Made by a program: the position numbers and the translations under genes
Shown here: one piece after another, positions 11,734 through 21,361 of the stretch
Position numbering within the stretch: position 1 is the first letter of the stretch
How the letters are laid out: every line of letters begins with the position of its first letter
From: Fomitopsis serialis
Lineage: Eukaryota; Basidiomycota; Agaricomycetes; Polyporales; Fomitopsidaceae
Assembly: GCF_022376445.1 (NCBI RefSeq)
Contig: NW_025954998.1
Coordinates: 248,001-312,000, forward strand
Length of the DNA stretch: 64,000 nucleotides
Direction of reading: 5' to 3'
Notes under the pieces: model-generated
Database searches by the model: none
What the model saw: the letters and a program-made list of their open reading frames with translations, nothing else
Told to the model about the DNA's origin: nothing

Positions 11734-12441
11734 CAATCGCGTCAGCCCACCTGGGGGTTTACTACCAGAAGGCTCTGGGGGCAGCCGAAAGCCCGCCGCT
11801 CGCTGCGTTGCCGTACCTCGCGCGTATGCTGTCGCTCGCCGATACTCTGCTGGCCGTTGCCATGCCACAGACTCCCGCCGTCGCCGTCGACCCACCTGCC
11901 TAGACGAGGCTGAAGTCGTCTACCCGCCGTTGAATGTTTGAACGCCACACGCGCGCCACCGCCGCCGCACGTCGTACGATCGACCTGTCGAACCGAACCG
12001 CCCGGGACAGGGCCGAAGCTGTCCACCGCTGCACCGCCAAACCGTTGTCTTGCCCGCCGCCGAGGGTACCGTCGTCGAACCGCCGAACTGTTGAACTGTC
12101 AAACTGCCCGCCGAGGGTACCGAACCACCTGCCGAGGGCACCGCCGAACCGTCTGTCGAGGACACCGTTGATCGAACCGCCGCCGTTGCTGGAGATGTTG
12201 AAGAGTTGCCGGATTTGGACAAGGATTGCGCCGCCGTACGTGTACGCCTTACCTTCGCACCTAAGGGTCGCCCGTCGGAGCTCGCATGAGCATGGACTAT
12301 CGGCCGGATGTCGGAGTGTTGGAATGGGTGTCGGAGCTGGATGACTGCGCCGAGAGGATGAGGATTTGAAATTGGGGGAGTGCTGGATGTTGAACTGCGG
12401 GGAGTGCGCGCGAGCACTCGCTTGCTTCGCTCGGGGGAGTG

Positions 12442-12626
12442 TGTTGGAACATGAGGTCAGGGACGAGCTCGCAAGCTCGGCCGCGATAGTTCCTGGCCGA
12501 AAATGGATAAGGGAAGGGTATATATACAGGGGTTTTCGATGTACATACCTCACGCGATTGCCCTTCGGGCATCGTCCGCGCCCGGGACACTCGCGCCCGT
12601 CGACCGTCGTTCCGCTTGTTCTCACA
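12442..12626. repeat. 3' LTR of TRIM-like element
   Basis: 185-bp copy of the 5' LTR with three substitutions, followed by the TACCT target duplication. Confidence 0.88.
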
Positions 12627-12977
12627 TACCTCGAGTCAAGGTACGTCGTCGACTACTACCTGAAATTATCCTCGACGAGGCGCATACTGCGCTCGGGCAT
12701 CTGGGTACCCGACGGACGTCGGACTACGTCCGGCGATGGTACTGGTGGCCCAACATTGGCAAGGACATAGCCGCATTTTGCGCGAGCTGTAGCACCTGTC
12801 AGATGTCCAAATTTTCGCGCCAGAAGCCCACTGGACTGCTACATAGCATGCCTATCCCATTGCGACCTTGGCAGTCTGTTGGGATGGATTTCGTCGGCCC
12901 ATTCCCCTCATCACGAGGCTTGGATTACCTATGGGTAATTATATGCCGACTGACTTCACACCTGCATCTGATTATAT

Positions 12978-13270
12978 AGTGTTTTCTAAAGGGGGTACAG
13001 GTTGGGATAGGGTCCGGGTAGCACCACTTTTGCCTACAGAATGTTGGGTTTTACCCTCCAAACAGGTACCAAACCCGATGAAACAGGGGAAAAACAGCGC
13101 AGATTCGACGTATTGGAGTAACATGGGTTTGGGTACGGATTTTTTGCCCCAAGATATCCCGACTTTACAGCGATCTATGGTCCGACACGACCCAACATAC
13201 ATAATATTCATGTACAGCGAGCAGACATCTCCGACATCACTGCGACGAGAGCCCTGTGTCCGACAGTGCT
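12978..13270. other. Unassigned segment at the gypsy breakpoint
   Basis: Sequence after the integrase breakpoint begins TATAGTGTTTTCTAAAGGGGG and is lower in GC, with several GGGTA/TACCC words; a GGTACCAAACCCGAT segment and a later GGGTTTGGGTACGG are roughly inverted. It could be the end of another transposon, but no matching terminus was found. No gene. Confidence 0.3.
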
Positions 13271-13816
13271 ACATCGTTCATGATTGATGTAGCCGACAGT
13301 GCTGTATCGTTCATGAACGATGTAGCCGACAGTGCTGTATCGCTCATAAACGATGAAGCCGGCAGTTGTAGGATGCATCGTTTACGAACGATGTAACACT
13401 GTCGCATACATCTGCAGCTATGCAGATGTATGCGACAGTGTTACATCGTTTGTGAACGATGCATCCTACAACTGTCGGATGCATCGTTCATTAACGATAC
13501 AGCACCGCCGGCTACAATCGCTGCAGATGTATGCGACAGGTCGGATGCATCGTTCATGAACGATACAGCACCGCCGGCTACAATCGCTGCAGATGTATGC
13601 GACAGGTCGGATGCATCGTTCATGAACGATACAGCACCGCCGGCTACAATCGCTGCAGATGTATGCGACAGGTCGGATGCATCGTTCATGATCGATGCCT
13701 CCGACAGCACTGCAGTTGTATACGACAGTGTTACGTCGTTCGTGAACGATTTATCCTACAGTGCTACATCGTTCATGGACGATAAAGCCGATAGTGCTGT
13801 ATCTTTCATGAACGAT
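13271..13816. repeat. 33/66-bp minisatellite built on a 16-bp palindrome
   Basis: Palindromic cores occur at 13271, 13306, 13339, 13377, 13445, 13483, 13549, 13615, 13681, 13735, 13768 and 13801. Spacing is 33 bp in the outer parts and 66 bp for the four units from 13483 to 13681, whose 66-bp unit is nearly identical. The best cores read ATCGTTCATGAACGAT, a perfect 16-bp palindrome. Because 33 and 66 are multiples of three, both strands stay open; the repetitive peptide is probably not a gene. Confidence 0.85.
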
Positions 13817-13937
13817 TCATCCGCAAGTACTGCGTCGTGGTAACCATGTAATAGGGTTAGGGTCCACACAGGGAAAATGGTTGTCTTGAATTCCCTCCCA
13901 CAATGGGACTTGTCGCAGTGTGTCTGAGGTGGACCAC

Positions 13938-13953
13938 ATCGTTCGCAATCGAT
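13938..13953. repeat. Dispersed 16-bp palindrome site
   Basis: ATCGTTCGCAATCGAT, in the non-coding stretch between the minisatellite and the first small paralogue gene (about 630 bp upstream of its start). Confidence 0.6.
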
Positions 13954-14578
13954 GCGCCCATTAACATTAGAGTGTCAATAGCTACCATGATTCACCTCAG
14001 CTACCAATCGACAGAAACAGTTGAGATATCCAGTCCCATCTCTATTACCGTAGCTTGTGTCGTGACGTCTGACAGTAGTTATTACAGAAACCCATGATGG
14101 AGTCGGTTGAGGCTTGCTGAACGCTTGTCATTCGTAAAGACATACCCTCGTCGCAGCATCCATTCAGTCAAGATGTACTGTTCTGGTGAACCCACTGCCA
14201 GGTTCCGCATTCAATGGCGTCAACTTGTAAGATCATGCATAGAAACAAACTCCAGTAGTCGTTTTTAAGGCTTCAGGAAAGGCACGTCGGTTGTATCAAA
14301 CTCTATGTCTTTTTTGTCGCTGATGTATAGGCCATCGGACGCACCTTGTGATTCTCTCAAAATGATGGCCGGTGTGTCAGCGACCTTGCGTCATCATCCA
14401 CCCATCGGTATGCCGACACAATCACAGGAATCAATTGGAGATCACTGGATGCGAGCCTCGAGGTGCAGCAGGATCTGTCGGACCAACGTCCGGTTTCCCC
14501 CGTCGTTGACTTTTAACGACAGTGTGATTGCAACCAGGTCCATATCACTTCACCCCCCACTCTCTCCGAGCTGCTGCC
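13954..14578. other. Non-coding stretch upstream of the small paralogue pair
   Basis: No supported gene. A pyrimidine-rich tract (CACCCCCCACTCTCTCC) lies just before the start codon at 14579, as in many fungal promoters. Confidence 0.35.
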
Positions 14579-15440
14579 ATGGTTGGACCTTGCACTGTCG
14601 ACTTTGTTCTGGGCATCATGTCCTTACTGGCACCCCCAGGCAATCTATCTCCCCGTCCCCGTCATGAGATCGTGACGGGCAGCCGACTGTTCACCGATCT
14701 CCCTCCAGATCCAGAGGCGTGGGATGCCGACACTCTGCAACGCCTCGAAAACACGCTATGGGCACTCTTCGATAGTCCCTTGAACGTGCCAGCCTTTGAG
14801 CTGTTCGTTCGCTGCCAAATCCTCGTAAGTCGGGACCTCCGACGATTGTGTCTATCGCAAGACTAAACCATCCGACACACAGACACCCCGATGGATGCGG
14901 TCGCTCATGCGTTCGGGACAGCAAAAGAACTTTCCGGTCCTTCTGCTTGCTATGTTTCAGTGGATCACCTACGACCCGGCGGCCATTCCCTGCGACACTC
15001 ACGATATCACAACATTCTTGATGTCGCACAAGGGATTAAAGCCAGAGGTTATCGACCTGAAAGCCAACCCTCAAGTATATATGCGAGGCCTCGTCAATAT
15101 CACTCTCCGTTGGATGTGTACGGTGTCCTCTGCATACCTGCGGTGTTGTACTGACATGTATGTTGGCTTTCAGTGAACTCCCGCTTGGCGTGTACGTATC
15201 TACGTGTGAATGTCCGTCCCACTTTGCTAATGCGACAATAGCTTTGCCTCGCCTGGGCCGGGTTAAAGACTTGTACACGAGCTTAGGTTCACTTGCTCAC
15301 ATCCGACGTTTTATAGAGGACATTGAGACTGGTATGTGCCCAGATTGTTTTCGAGGTATTCATAACACCTTCAAAACTTATGCTTCCTAGATGACGAGGA
15401 GGATAGCGAAACAGATAGTAGCGACGAGATTATGGGCTGA
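14579..15440 (+). CDS. Unknown small protein, paralogue 1 of a tandem pair (212 aa)
   Basis: Five exons: 14579-14824, 14883-15117, 15174-15191, 15242-15331 and 15391-15440, total 639 nt including TGA, all with GT-AG introns of 50-59 bp. The 18-nt third exon is unusually small but is supported by an identical arrangement in the next gene. I do not recognise the family. Visible: PPDPEAWDADTLQRLENTLW (a helical Asp/Trp-rich motif), a conserved PRWMRSLMRS block at the start of exon 2, LLAMFQWITYDP, MSHKGLKPEVI, and an acidic tail (DDEEDSETDSSDE). Soluble, no signal peptide or membrane segment. The start at the first ATG agrees with that of the paralogue. Lies in the palindrome-bearing island. Confidence 0.72.
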
Positions 15441-15925
15441 GCGACAATGTCTGTGACTGGTAGCCATGTATCCCCGCCGAAATGTGGTATTTACGTATTT
15501 GAGCAGCAGGAAGGTTTGTGCGCTTGTCAACGTTGGATCTGTCCGACTGTCGCCGCACTATCTGTCGGATTGGCATGTGTCGTTTAGAGAGTGTGTCGCC
15601 GTAATCGTTATACCTTCAGGAAATCTCAGTAGTTGCTCATAAATCGTGGATCTTCTAAGTCGTTGAAACATAGACAGGGGGGCCCACGGTCTGAAAGCCC
15701 CCGACGACGGCCGAGATGTCGGGGAGCTTGAGTAATCATTAACTAATCAGCATGCGGATACGATCATTCGTATCCAGGTTAAATCGGAGCACCCGAGGGT
15801 CGGGTCGGAGCCCGTTTCAAAGAACTGTCGGGACAAGATCCGATGGCCCCATCCATGTGTTTTAACGACGAAGAATTCCTGACGACGTCCACATTCATTC
15901 CCCCTACATTCTTCGTCCTGGTGTC
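15441..15925. other. Spacer between the two tandem paralogues
   Basis: No gene or palindrome site recognised; functions as the promoter region of the second copy. Confidence 0.35.
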
Positions 15926-16784
15926 ATGGTTGGCATTTGTGACATATCCCAGCTTCGCTACCTCATCTTTAACTTGACCCCCCGTGGACGCCAATCGCCC
16001 CGTTTCCGCAACGACGTCCTGTTAAGCGGCAGTCTGTTCACCGACCCCCCTCCAGCTCCAGAGGCGTGGGATGCGGACGCTCTTCAATGCCTCGAAAGCA
16101 CACTGTGGGCTGCTTTCAACAGTCCACTGGACTTCCTCAACTTCGAGTTGTTGGTCCGCTGCCACATCCTCGTAAGTCGGAGGTCCGACGATTCTGTCTA
16201 TCGCAAGACTGAACCGTCCGACACGCAGACACCCCGATGGATGCGGTCGCTCATGCGATCGGAACAGAAAGAAAGCTTCCCTGTCCTGCTGCTTGCCATG
16301 TTTCAGTGGATCACCTACGACCCCGCCATTCCCCGCGACACTCACGACATCATGGCATTCTTGATGTCGCACAAGGGACTCAAGCCAGAGGTCATCGCTC
16401 CGAACGCTGACCACGTCATATGCCGCCGGGCCGGTGCTGCCATTACTCTGCGCTGGATGTGTACGCTGCCTTAATTTCCATTCTCATGGCTTCGTACTAA
16501 CATCTGGCGGGATCTCAGTGAATTCACGCCTGGCATGTACGCACCTCCGTCCAAAATTTCGTGCTCACTTGCTAATTCCGTATCAGCATTACCTGACCCA
16601 GTCCAGCTTACAGACCTGTACATGCCCTCAGCCATGGAAACGATCGCTCAGATCCGACGTTACGTAGAGGACATGACGTTGGGTATGTCCACGGACAGTG
16701 TTCCTCATGATATCCTGAAGCTTACGATGTGTAGACGACGACGAGGACAGCGACATAAACAATGTCGGCGAGTTGATTGACTGA
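15926..16784 (+). CDS. Unknown small protein, paralogue 2 of a tandem pair (213 aa)
   Basis: Exons 15926-16171, 16229-16460, 16519-16536, 16587-16682 and 16735-16784 (642 nt). Intron positions and phases match paralogue 1 exactly, including the 18-nt exon; exon 2 is one codon shorter and exon 4 two codons longer. Shared blocks: PEAWDADAL..LE.TLWA, FELLVRCHIL, PRWMRSLMRS, LLAMFQWITYDP, LMSHKGLKPEVI, and an acidic C-terminus. This is a tandem duplication in which both copies kept their frame without any indel fix, unlike several larger genes nearby. Function unknown; the family is not recognised. Confidence 0.72.
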
Positions 16785-17859
16785 AAGAAATGGGTGGATG
16801 AGCTTGCAGTAGTAAACCTTCAAGTCTAAATACCTGGCGCGCTTCTGTCGATGTCGAATTCGCCCCACTTTCCATCTACAATCCGTTGTGTCGGTATGCA
16901 TCGTTCAAAGACGATACAGCAATTCATCACCATGTCGTTTCACATTCGTAGTACCACCCCGACATACCCTGGAGGATTCCGACACTGAGAGGGGCCACCA
17001 GGTGCCCTCCGTTGCCTTAGGCGACACTCCGACGTAGCGCAGCCGCCCGGTCTATCAATTCGACCGCAGATTTTGGGTTGAATCAAGTGACACGCTCTTC
17101 CTGAAGGCTCGGGTAACTTACCTGTCATGAAGGTAGACCATGTGATTTTGGAGTGGAACTGTGCCTGAGCACGCCATTTGGTGGTGACGCGTATCTGTCG
17201 GAGCGCTGTCCGGCGCGTATCAAGCCTGGATGGAACTAATCAGTGTCGCAAGGTCGGACAATGCGTCATGAGAGTCATTCTCATGTTGAATGGCCATTGT
17301 ATTCAGCTATGTCGCACAGAACATACATCGCACGACACGCAAACATGACACGTCGGAGTGGAATGAGGAACATCAGAATCATTTGATTGAGTGGATATTG
17401 TGTGTGACTTCTCCCGTCAAGACTTTCGATCGTGATCGATCGGGGATCTTTTGATTCAGTAAGCCTCTGATACGTGGATATATGACCGCCTCCACCCTCT
17501 GCAGTGAAAACGCACACCTTGGAAGATTGTGTGCTTGTATCAAAGTAGTGTGATTTATTTGCCAGGATCACATTGTTTTATCTACATAGCGAGGGCTTTT
17601 TAAGTACCGCACAAGCAGTGAGATCGCATTACAGATTCGTTTCGGATGTGACTGCTCCCGGTCAAGGGAATTTCTAGATCGCTTCTGCACCCGGCCAGTA
17701 GTCACATGCCTCAGCCCGGTTCTTGGTAACACTGCCTGCCTCCTGTGTGGCAGGCATGTCCGACAATCACTGGCGTCGTTCCTCTGTTGCACCACGACAC
17801 TATCTCTTGACGCCGAACTGCCCCCAGCCCCACTGCCCCCCTACTCGCTGCCCCTCACA
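16785..17859. other. Long non-coding stretch before the ParB-like gene
   Basis: About 1 kb without a supported gene; lower GC than its surroundings between roughly 17,260 and 17,600. It holds one palindrome site at 16,900 and is the upstream region of the ParB-like gene. Confidence 0.35.
16900..16915. repeat. Dispersed 16-bp palindrome site (degenerate)
   Basis: ATCGTTCAAAGACGAT; outer half-sites kept, one mismatch. Between paralogue 2 and the ParB-like gene. Confidence 0.5.
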
Positions 17860-20800
17860 ATGCCTTCTGCCCGTGGCAAAGCCAAAGACACCAGCGAGCG
17901 GTCGCGCACCAACAAGCGCGGCAAAAAAGCGCAGAATGCGACAGCGAAGGGAGCACGAAACGTCGCGGGTGGCACTGAGATTCCGCAGGACAGCCGCGCG
18001 CGAGACAAGGACATTAGCGAGGAGGAAAGCAAACTCTGGGACTCGATGACCGTTCGTAATTGCTGCTCTCCATCGATTCCATGTTTTCTGAGGGATATTA
18101 CCTAGACCGAGTGGGACGAAATCAGCCCGGCGAGGCGGCTCGAGTTGGATAGGAGGGCACGCGATGCGTTTCTGGGGACGATGAAGTTCGACATCATCGA
18201 GACGAAGACGGATGCTATCGTTCCCCGCTTCGGCATGTACAACGATCGGCCCCTCGACAGGGGAGCCATGTCCCGGCTGAAGGCGAACATCACGAACCGT
18301 CACGCTCATGGTTTCCAAACCGACTCTCACCTGATATTCGCCGTGGCCACGCGCGACCTCATTCGCGATCCAGCCCCTGTCGGGAGTGAGCTTCTCGGGT
18401 CGGACCTTCCGGAATTCGACCTCCAAGACAGCGTGGAGCCTCGGTCGGTACTCGCGCTTGCTGGACAACACCATATCGGACCGCAAACGAGCTGTACGCG
18501 AAATGGAGAAAGGAGCTCAGAGAGCGACGTGGAATGGCGACAGAGGATGACGATGGGTGTCCATAGCGGCATCAGAGGGAGCGAAGTCGTCGAGTGATGA
18601 TGTCGATCTAGACACCATGGATGATCTCGAACGTCGGATGGAGGAGGTACGATGGTGGGGTGTGCGATTGTACGACCTCAGTAAGCCCGCTATGTTAAGC
18701 TGTCCTCATGTCTTCTGACAAATGTCGCCACCGCTACAGAGAAGATTCAGTCGGATGAAGAGCTTGCGGATCATCTGTCGCGCAACGAGTCCAAGGTTCA
18801 ACACTCGGAGACGGAGGAAGAGTCGCTGGTCCAGAAGTTGAACCGAATCCGCAGCATCCTAGCAGACCTCGGAATGGCAGAGTTCATGAAGAAGCACCAG
18901 TCGCTCACCTTGTCGAAGCTGAAGCTGAATATCAACTCGTCGATGTCACGGATCATCATGAACGTCTACATGCTCCTCATGGTCCTCTCGATGACGCGAC
19001 ATGGGTCGCACTTTAGGGCTCAGCCGGAGTTCCGAGTGTCGTGGCTGAAGAACCTCAGCGATGCTCACGGGACGGTACGTATCTGACGCCTATACGAGAT
19101 CCGTGGCCTCATACAGATCTTCATGTCGCAGCTGCTTTCATGGATCTTCATACGACAGTCTGAACGCATGGCTTTGGTCGACTGCGTCTACACCGGGAGA
19201 TCTGAGCAGAGAGCCGACGCGACAGATGAGGCATCTCGCGCCGACAACCCCAGCAATGCCGAGAACGTCGGCGACATCGAGGTCGTTCGTGGCGACGCCT
19301 GGCCCTCTTTCCAGACAATGAGGAGTGCGTTGGGTACGTCCAAGTCGGTTGCCCCTTACCCCTACACTGCCGAGGAGCTGGCGATACTCGCTCGCAACTT
19401 TTCCCTGGGTGAACGACGATTCCAGGGCATATTCCACGACGACGCGATCATGGAAGCCCTCGACGATGCGTATGTAGACGCGTTCCGAGGTGTCGACAAC
19501 ATGTTTATGATGCTTGGAATCGACATGCCCGAGTATTGTTCCGCACTCGCCACCTACCGCATCGCCGTTGTGGCCCTCCTCCGCGAACACTTCCCCGTCG
19601 AGGACGCCGAGTTAACCAAGTCCTATCGAGTGCCCAAGGAGCAGCGCAGGCTTTCCATAGCGACTCGAAACTACGACCAGCTGCTCTCTCGGGTGCTCTA
19701 CAGTTTGTCGGAACGCGATGACGGCGGAAACTTGAAGCCCTTACCATTCCTCACGATCAGCGTCTTCCGGGACCTCCACAGGGCATTCAGCCAGACACCT
19801 TTGGCTTTCAAAGAGGTATGTCGCTCACCGGATATGTCACACCGACTCCCTCGCGGACTGCGGCATCGTTTGCGATCGATGTGTACCTCCCGACTATTAT
19901 CGGAAGCTTTGCTCGTATCGTTCGCGAACGATGCCGGCCCAGCGCCTCGCCGCTGTCTGGCCTGACTTTAATTCACGATGTGTTGTCCCGACGGAATGCT
20001 GATGCGCTGCCTGTGTCGCAGGTTGCTGGTTGGTTCGAGGGGCTCCATTGGTACTACCGCGGCTCGAACGCCGCAACGCAAGACTTCAACGACGCGACCA
20101 ATGCCATCTTCATTGCTGCGAACAGATGGAGGGCGGAAGAATTGAACGCAGCCCAGCATCATACTATCCTGGATAGGGTATGTCATCCACATCCATAACG
20201 CAGTATGACAATGTAAGCGCTCACGTCTTTGGTCTTTCTAGATTGCCGACGTATTCATATTGGGAAAGGCGCACCTCATGCCTGACCTCGAGCACAGCAT
20301 GTCGGACATCACCATCCATAGGCCGACAAACAAGCAGGCGCTCAAGGCGATCGTCGCGTCGGGGGCTGTGTATAAGAACAAACAGCTCATTCTGCCTAAA
20401 TCCGACTCTGTTGTCGTTAATCCGGCGGCGCTGAGGTTCTGGAACGGCATGGGTGGGCTGTACTCAATCACAACTCATCATAATGCGTTGCTACTCAAGG
20501 TCGGGGTTAAGCCCCTCCCGAGGAATGGGTATCCGACGGAGTATCCAGCCAATCCTTTGGGATACCGACTCATTCGCAGTGGCACCTCTAGAGACATCCT
20601 CCGAACGGCAACTAGCATGAAGGAAGTCAGGAGCTACGAGTGGCTGTACGCTGCGGCGGTTGTTGAGGATTCCATCATTCGCACCTATCGCACGAGCAAA
20701 GTCTTGGGCATCTTGCCCAGCAATCTACGGTTTCTCTTGCGAGAGGCGATGAATATCTACAGCCACGTCGGACAGCCTGACGACGACGACGATCCGTTTG

Positions 20801-21300
20801 CGACTATGGGGACCTATTTTGCGTTCTGGGACCAGCCCACGGAGCCTGACGACTTCGTAATGAATGAGGAGATCTGGCATAGCGTGACCATCGAGGACAT
20901 CGTGGAGAAAGTCGGATTGCTGCAGGTAGCGTCCAGCATGCAGCTGGAGCGAAAGCAGCTGTGCGACCTGGTTGCCACGCTCGAGGCCAGCCCCCTTGGA
21001 AAGTATCGTGTACCGGATACTGGGAACCCAAAGCGGACTGCACCGCTGTCGAGGGAGTGGTCGTTAGCTATGGATGCAATAGTACAGGTGCGCCACGACA
21101 CGTCCCCTCACAATGATATGATGACGACGTACTCTTCGTCGGTCGACAGGCAGCCATTCAGACATGCACCAGACGACGTCTCTGGAAGGAAGGAGAATCA
21201 GAGAGTTTGCCCTTCGACAGAACAACGGTAGATTACGAGATGCCATCGCTCGTGTCGGAGGTTCACACCCACAGAAAAAGCGTCGGGCCTATATTCAGAG
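17860..21300 (+). CDS. Long protein with ParB/sulfiredoxin-like N-terminal domain
   Basis: Start ATG at 17860 (Lys/Arg-rich N-terminus), exon 17860-18051, intron 18052-18105, then a region resembling the ParB/Srx fold: MYNDRPLDRGAMSRLKANI (an 'R-x-L' strand and helix) followed about 50 residues later by LALAGQHH, the usual G-x-H-R-type motif of this fold. The match is by motif only. Later exons: to 19074, 19117-19815, 20022-20177, 20242-21087 and about 21150-21300, in one frame at each junction; no other domain is recognised in these ~650 residues. No helix-turn-helix is evident. Two frame breaks: a duplicated AT near 18472 directly after GQHH, and one missing G near 18558. The intron 19816-20021 is 206 bp, about four times the local norm, and contains two palindrome sites. 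ParB-type proteins bind palindromes and NTPs in bacteria; here the role is unknown. Confidence 0.55.
19865..19880. repeat. 16-bp palindrome site in intron
   Basis: ATCGTTTGCGATCGAT within the 206-bp intron 19816-20021 of the ParB-like gene. Confidence 0.6.
19917..19932. repeat. 16-bp palindrome site in intron (perfect)
   Basis: ATCGTTCGCGAACGAT, a perfect palindrome, 52 bp after the preceding site in the same intron. Confidence 0.7.
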
Positions 21301-21361
21301 TAAGCCTTCCTCATTCTCGTGACGACCGTCTGGCTCATTTCAGGTGTAGCTTCATGGTGTG

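Larger units (their letters stand above)
11549..12626. mobile_element. TRIM-like non-autonomous LTR retrotransposon nested in the gypsy integrase
   Basis: Two direct repeats of exactly 185 bp (11,549-11,733 and 12,442-12,626), both starting TGTTGGAACATGAGG and ending TTGTTCTCACA, flank 708 bp without gag or pol. A 5-bp target duplication TACCT lies directly outside (11,544-11,548 and 12,627-12,631). A purine-rich GGGGGAG tract just before the 3' repeat is a plausible polypurine tract. The two LTRs differ at three positions that I can count, so the insertion is young but not brand new. It needs an autonomous gypsy-type element for mobility. Confidence 0.9.
5402..12977 (+). mobile_element. Ty3/gypsy LTR retrotransposon, 3'-truncated, with nested TRIM
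   Basis: Order gag, protease, reverse transcriptase, RNase H, integrase identifies a Ty3/gypsy (Metaviridae-type) fungal element. The 5' limit is placed at TGTAAGG (5402), where the disrupted upstream gene stops; this is inferred because no 3' LTR is present for comparison. The integrase is readable only to the start of its catalytic core and ends at about 12,977, where sequence changes abruptly. A second, shorter LTR element sits inside the integrase (11,549-12,626). The element is therefore dead in its present form, although the gag-protease and RT frames are long and otherwise open, suggesting fairly recent activity. Confidence 0.85.
9629..12977 (+). pseudogene. Gypsy pol (RT-RNase H-integrase), interrupted and 3'-truncated
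   Basis: Open from 9629 to 11596. The reverse transcriptase palm carries VYLDDIFVFS (catalytic Tyr-x-Asp-Asp at residues about 224-227), with LCLAKKDGGLRTVADVR upstream. RNase H follows, with the first catalytic Asp in VITDAST near residue 375, a DHRALVFIQ segment and an YVQGSKNLVADSFSR end. The frame is then cut at 11,548 by a TRIM insertion. After the insertion (12,627 on) the integrase resumes with the H2C2 zinc module (paired His in DEAHTALGHLGT, paired Cys in FCASCSTCQ) and the start of the catalytic core with the first acidic residue in MDFVGPFPS. Sequence leaves the integrase at about 12,977, so the other two catalytic acids are missing. No chromodomain or 3' LTR is seen. Confidence 0.9.

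Noticed and set aside
13430..13843. Long open frame encoding a 22-residue repeat
   Set aside because: Openness follows from the 33/66-bp period; both strands are open, no flanking exons or promoter, and no codon-level evidence for a protein.
13852..13862. TAGGGTTAGGG, resembling telomeric repeats
   Set aside because: Fewer than two full TTAGGG units; expected by chance and not part of an array.
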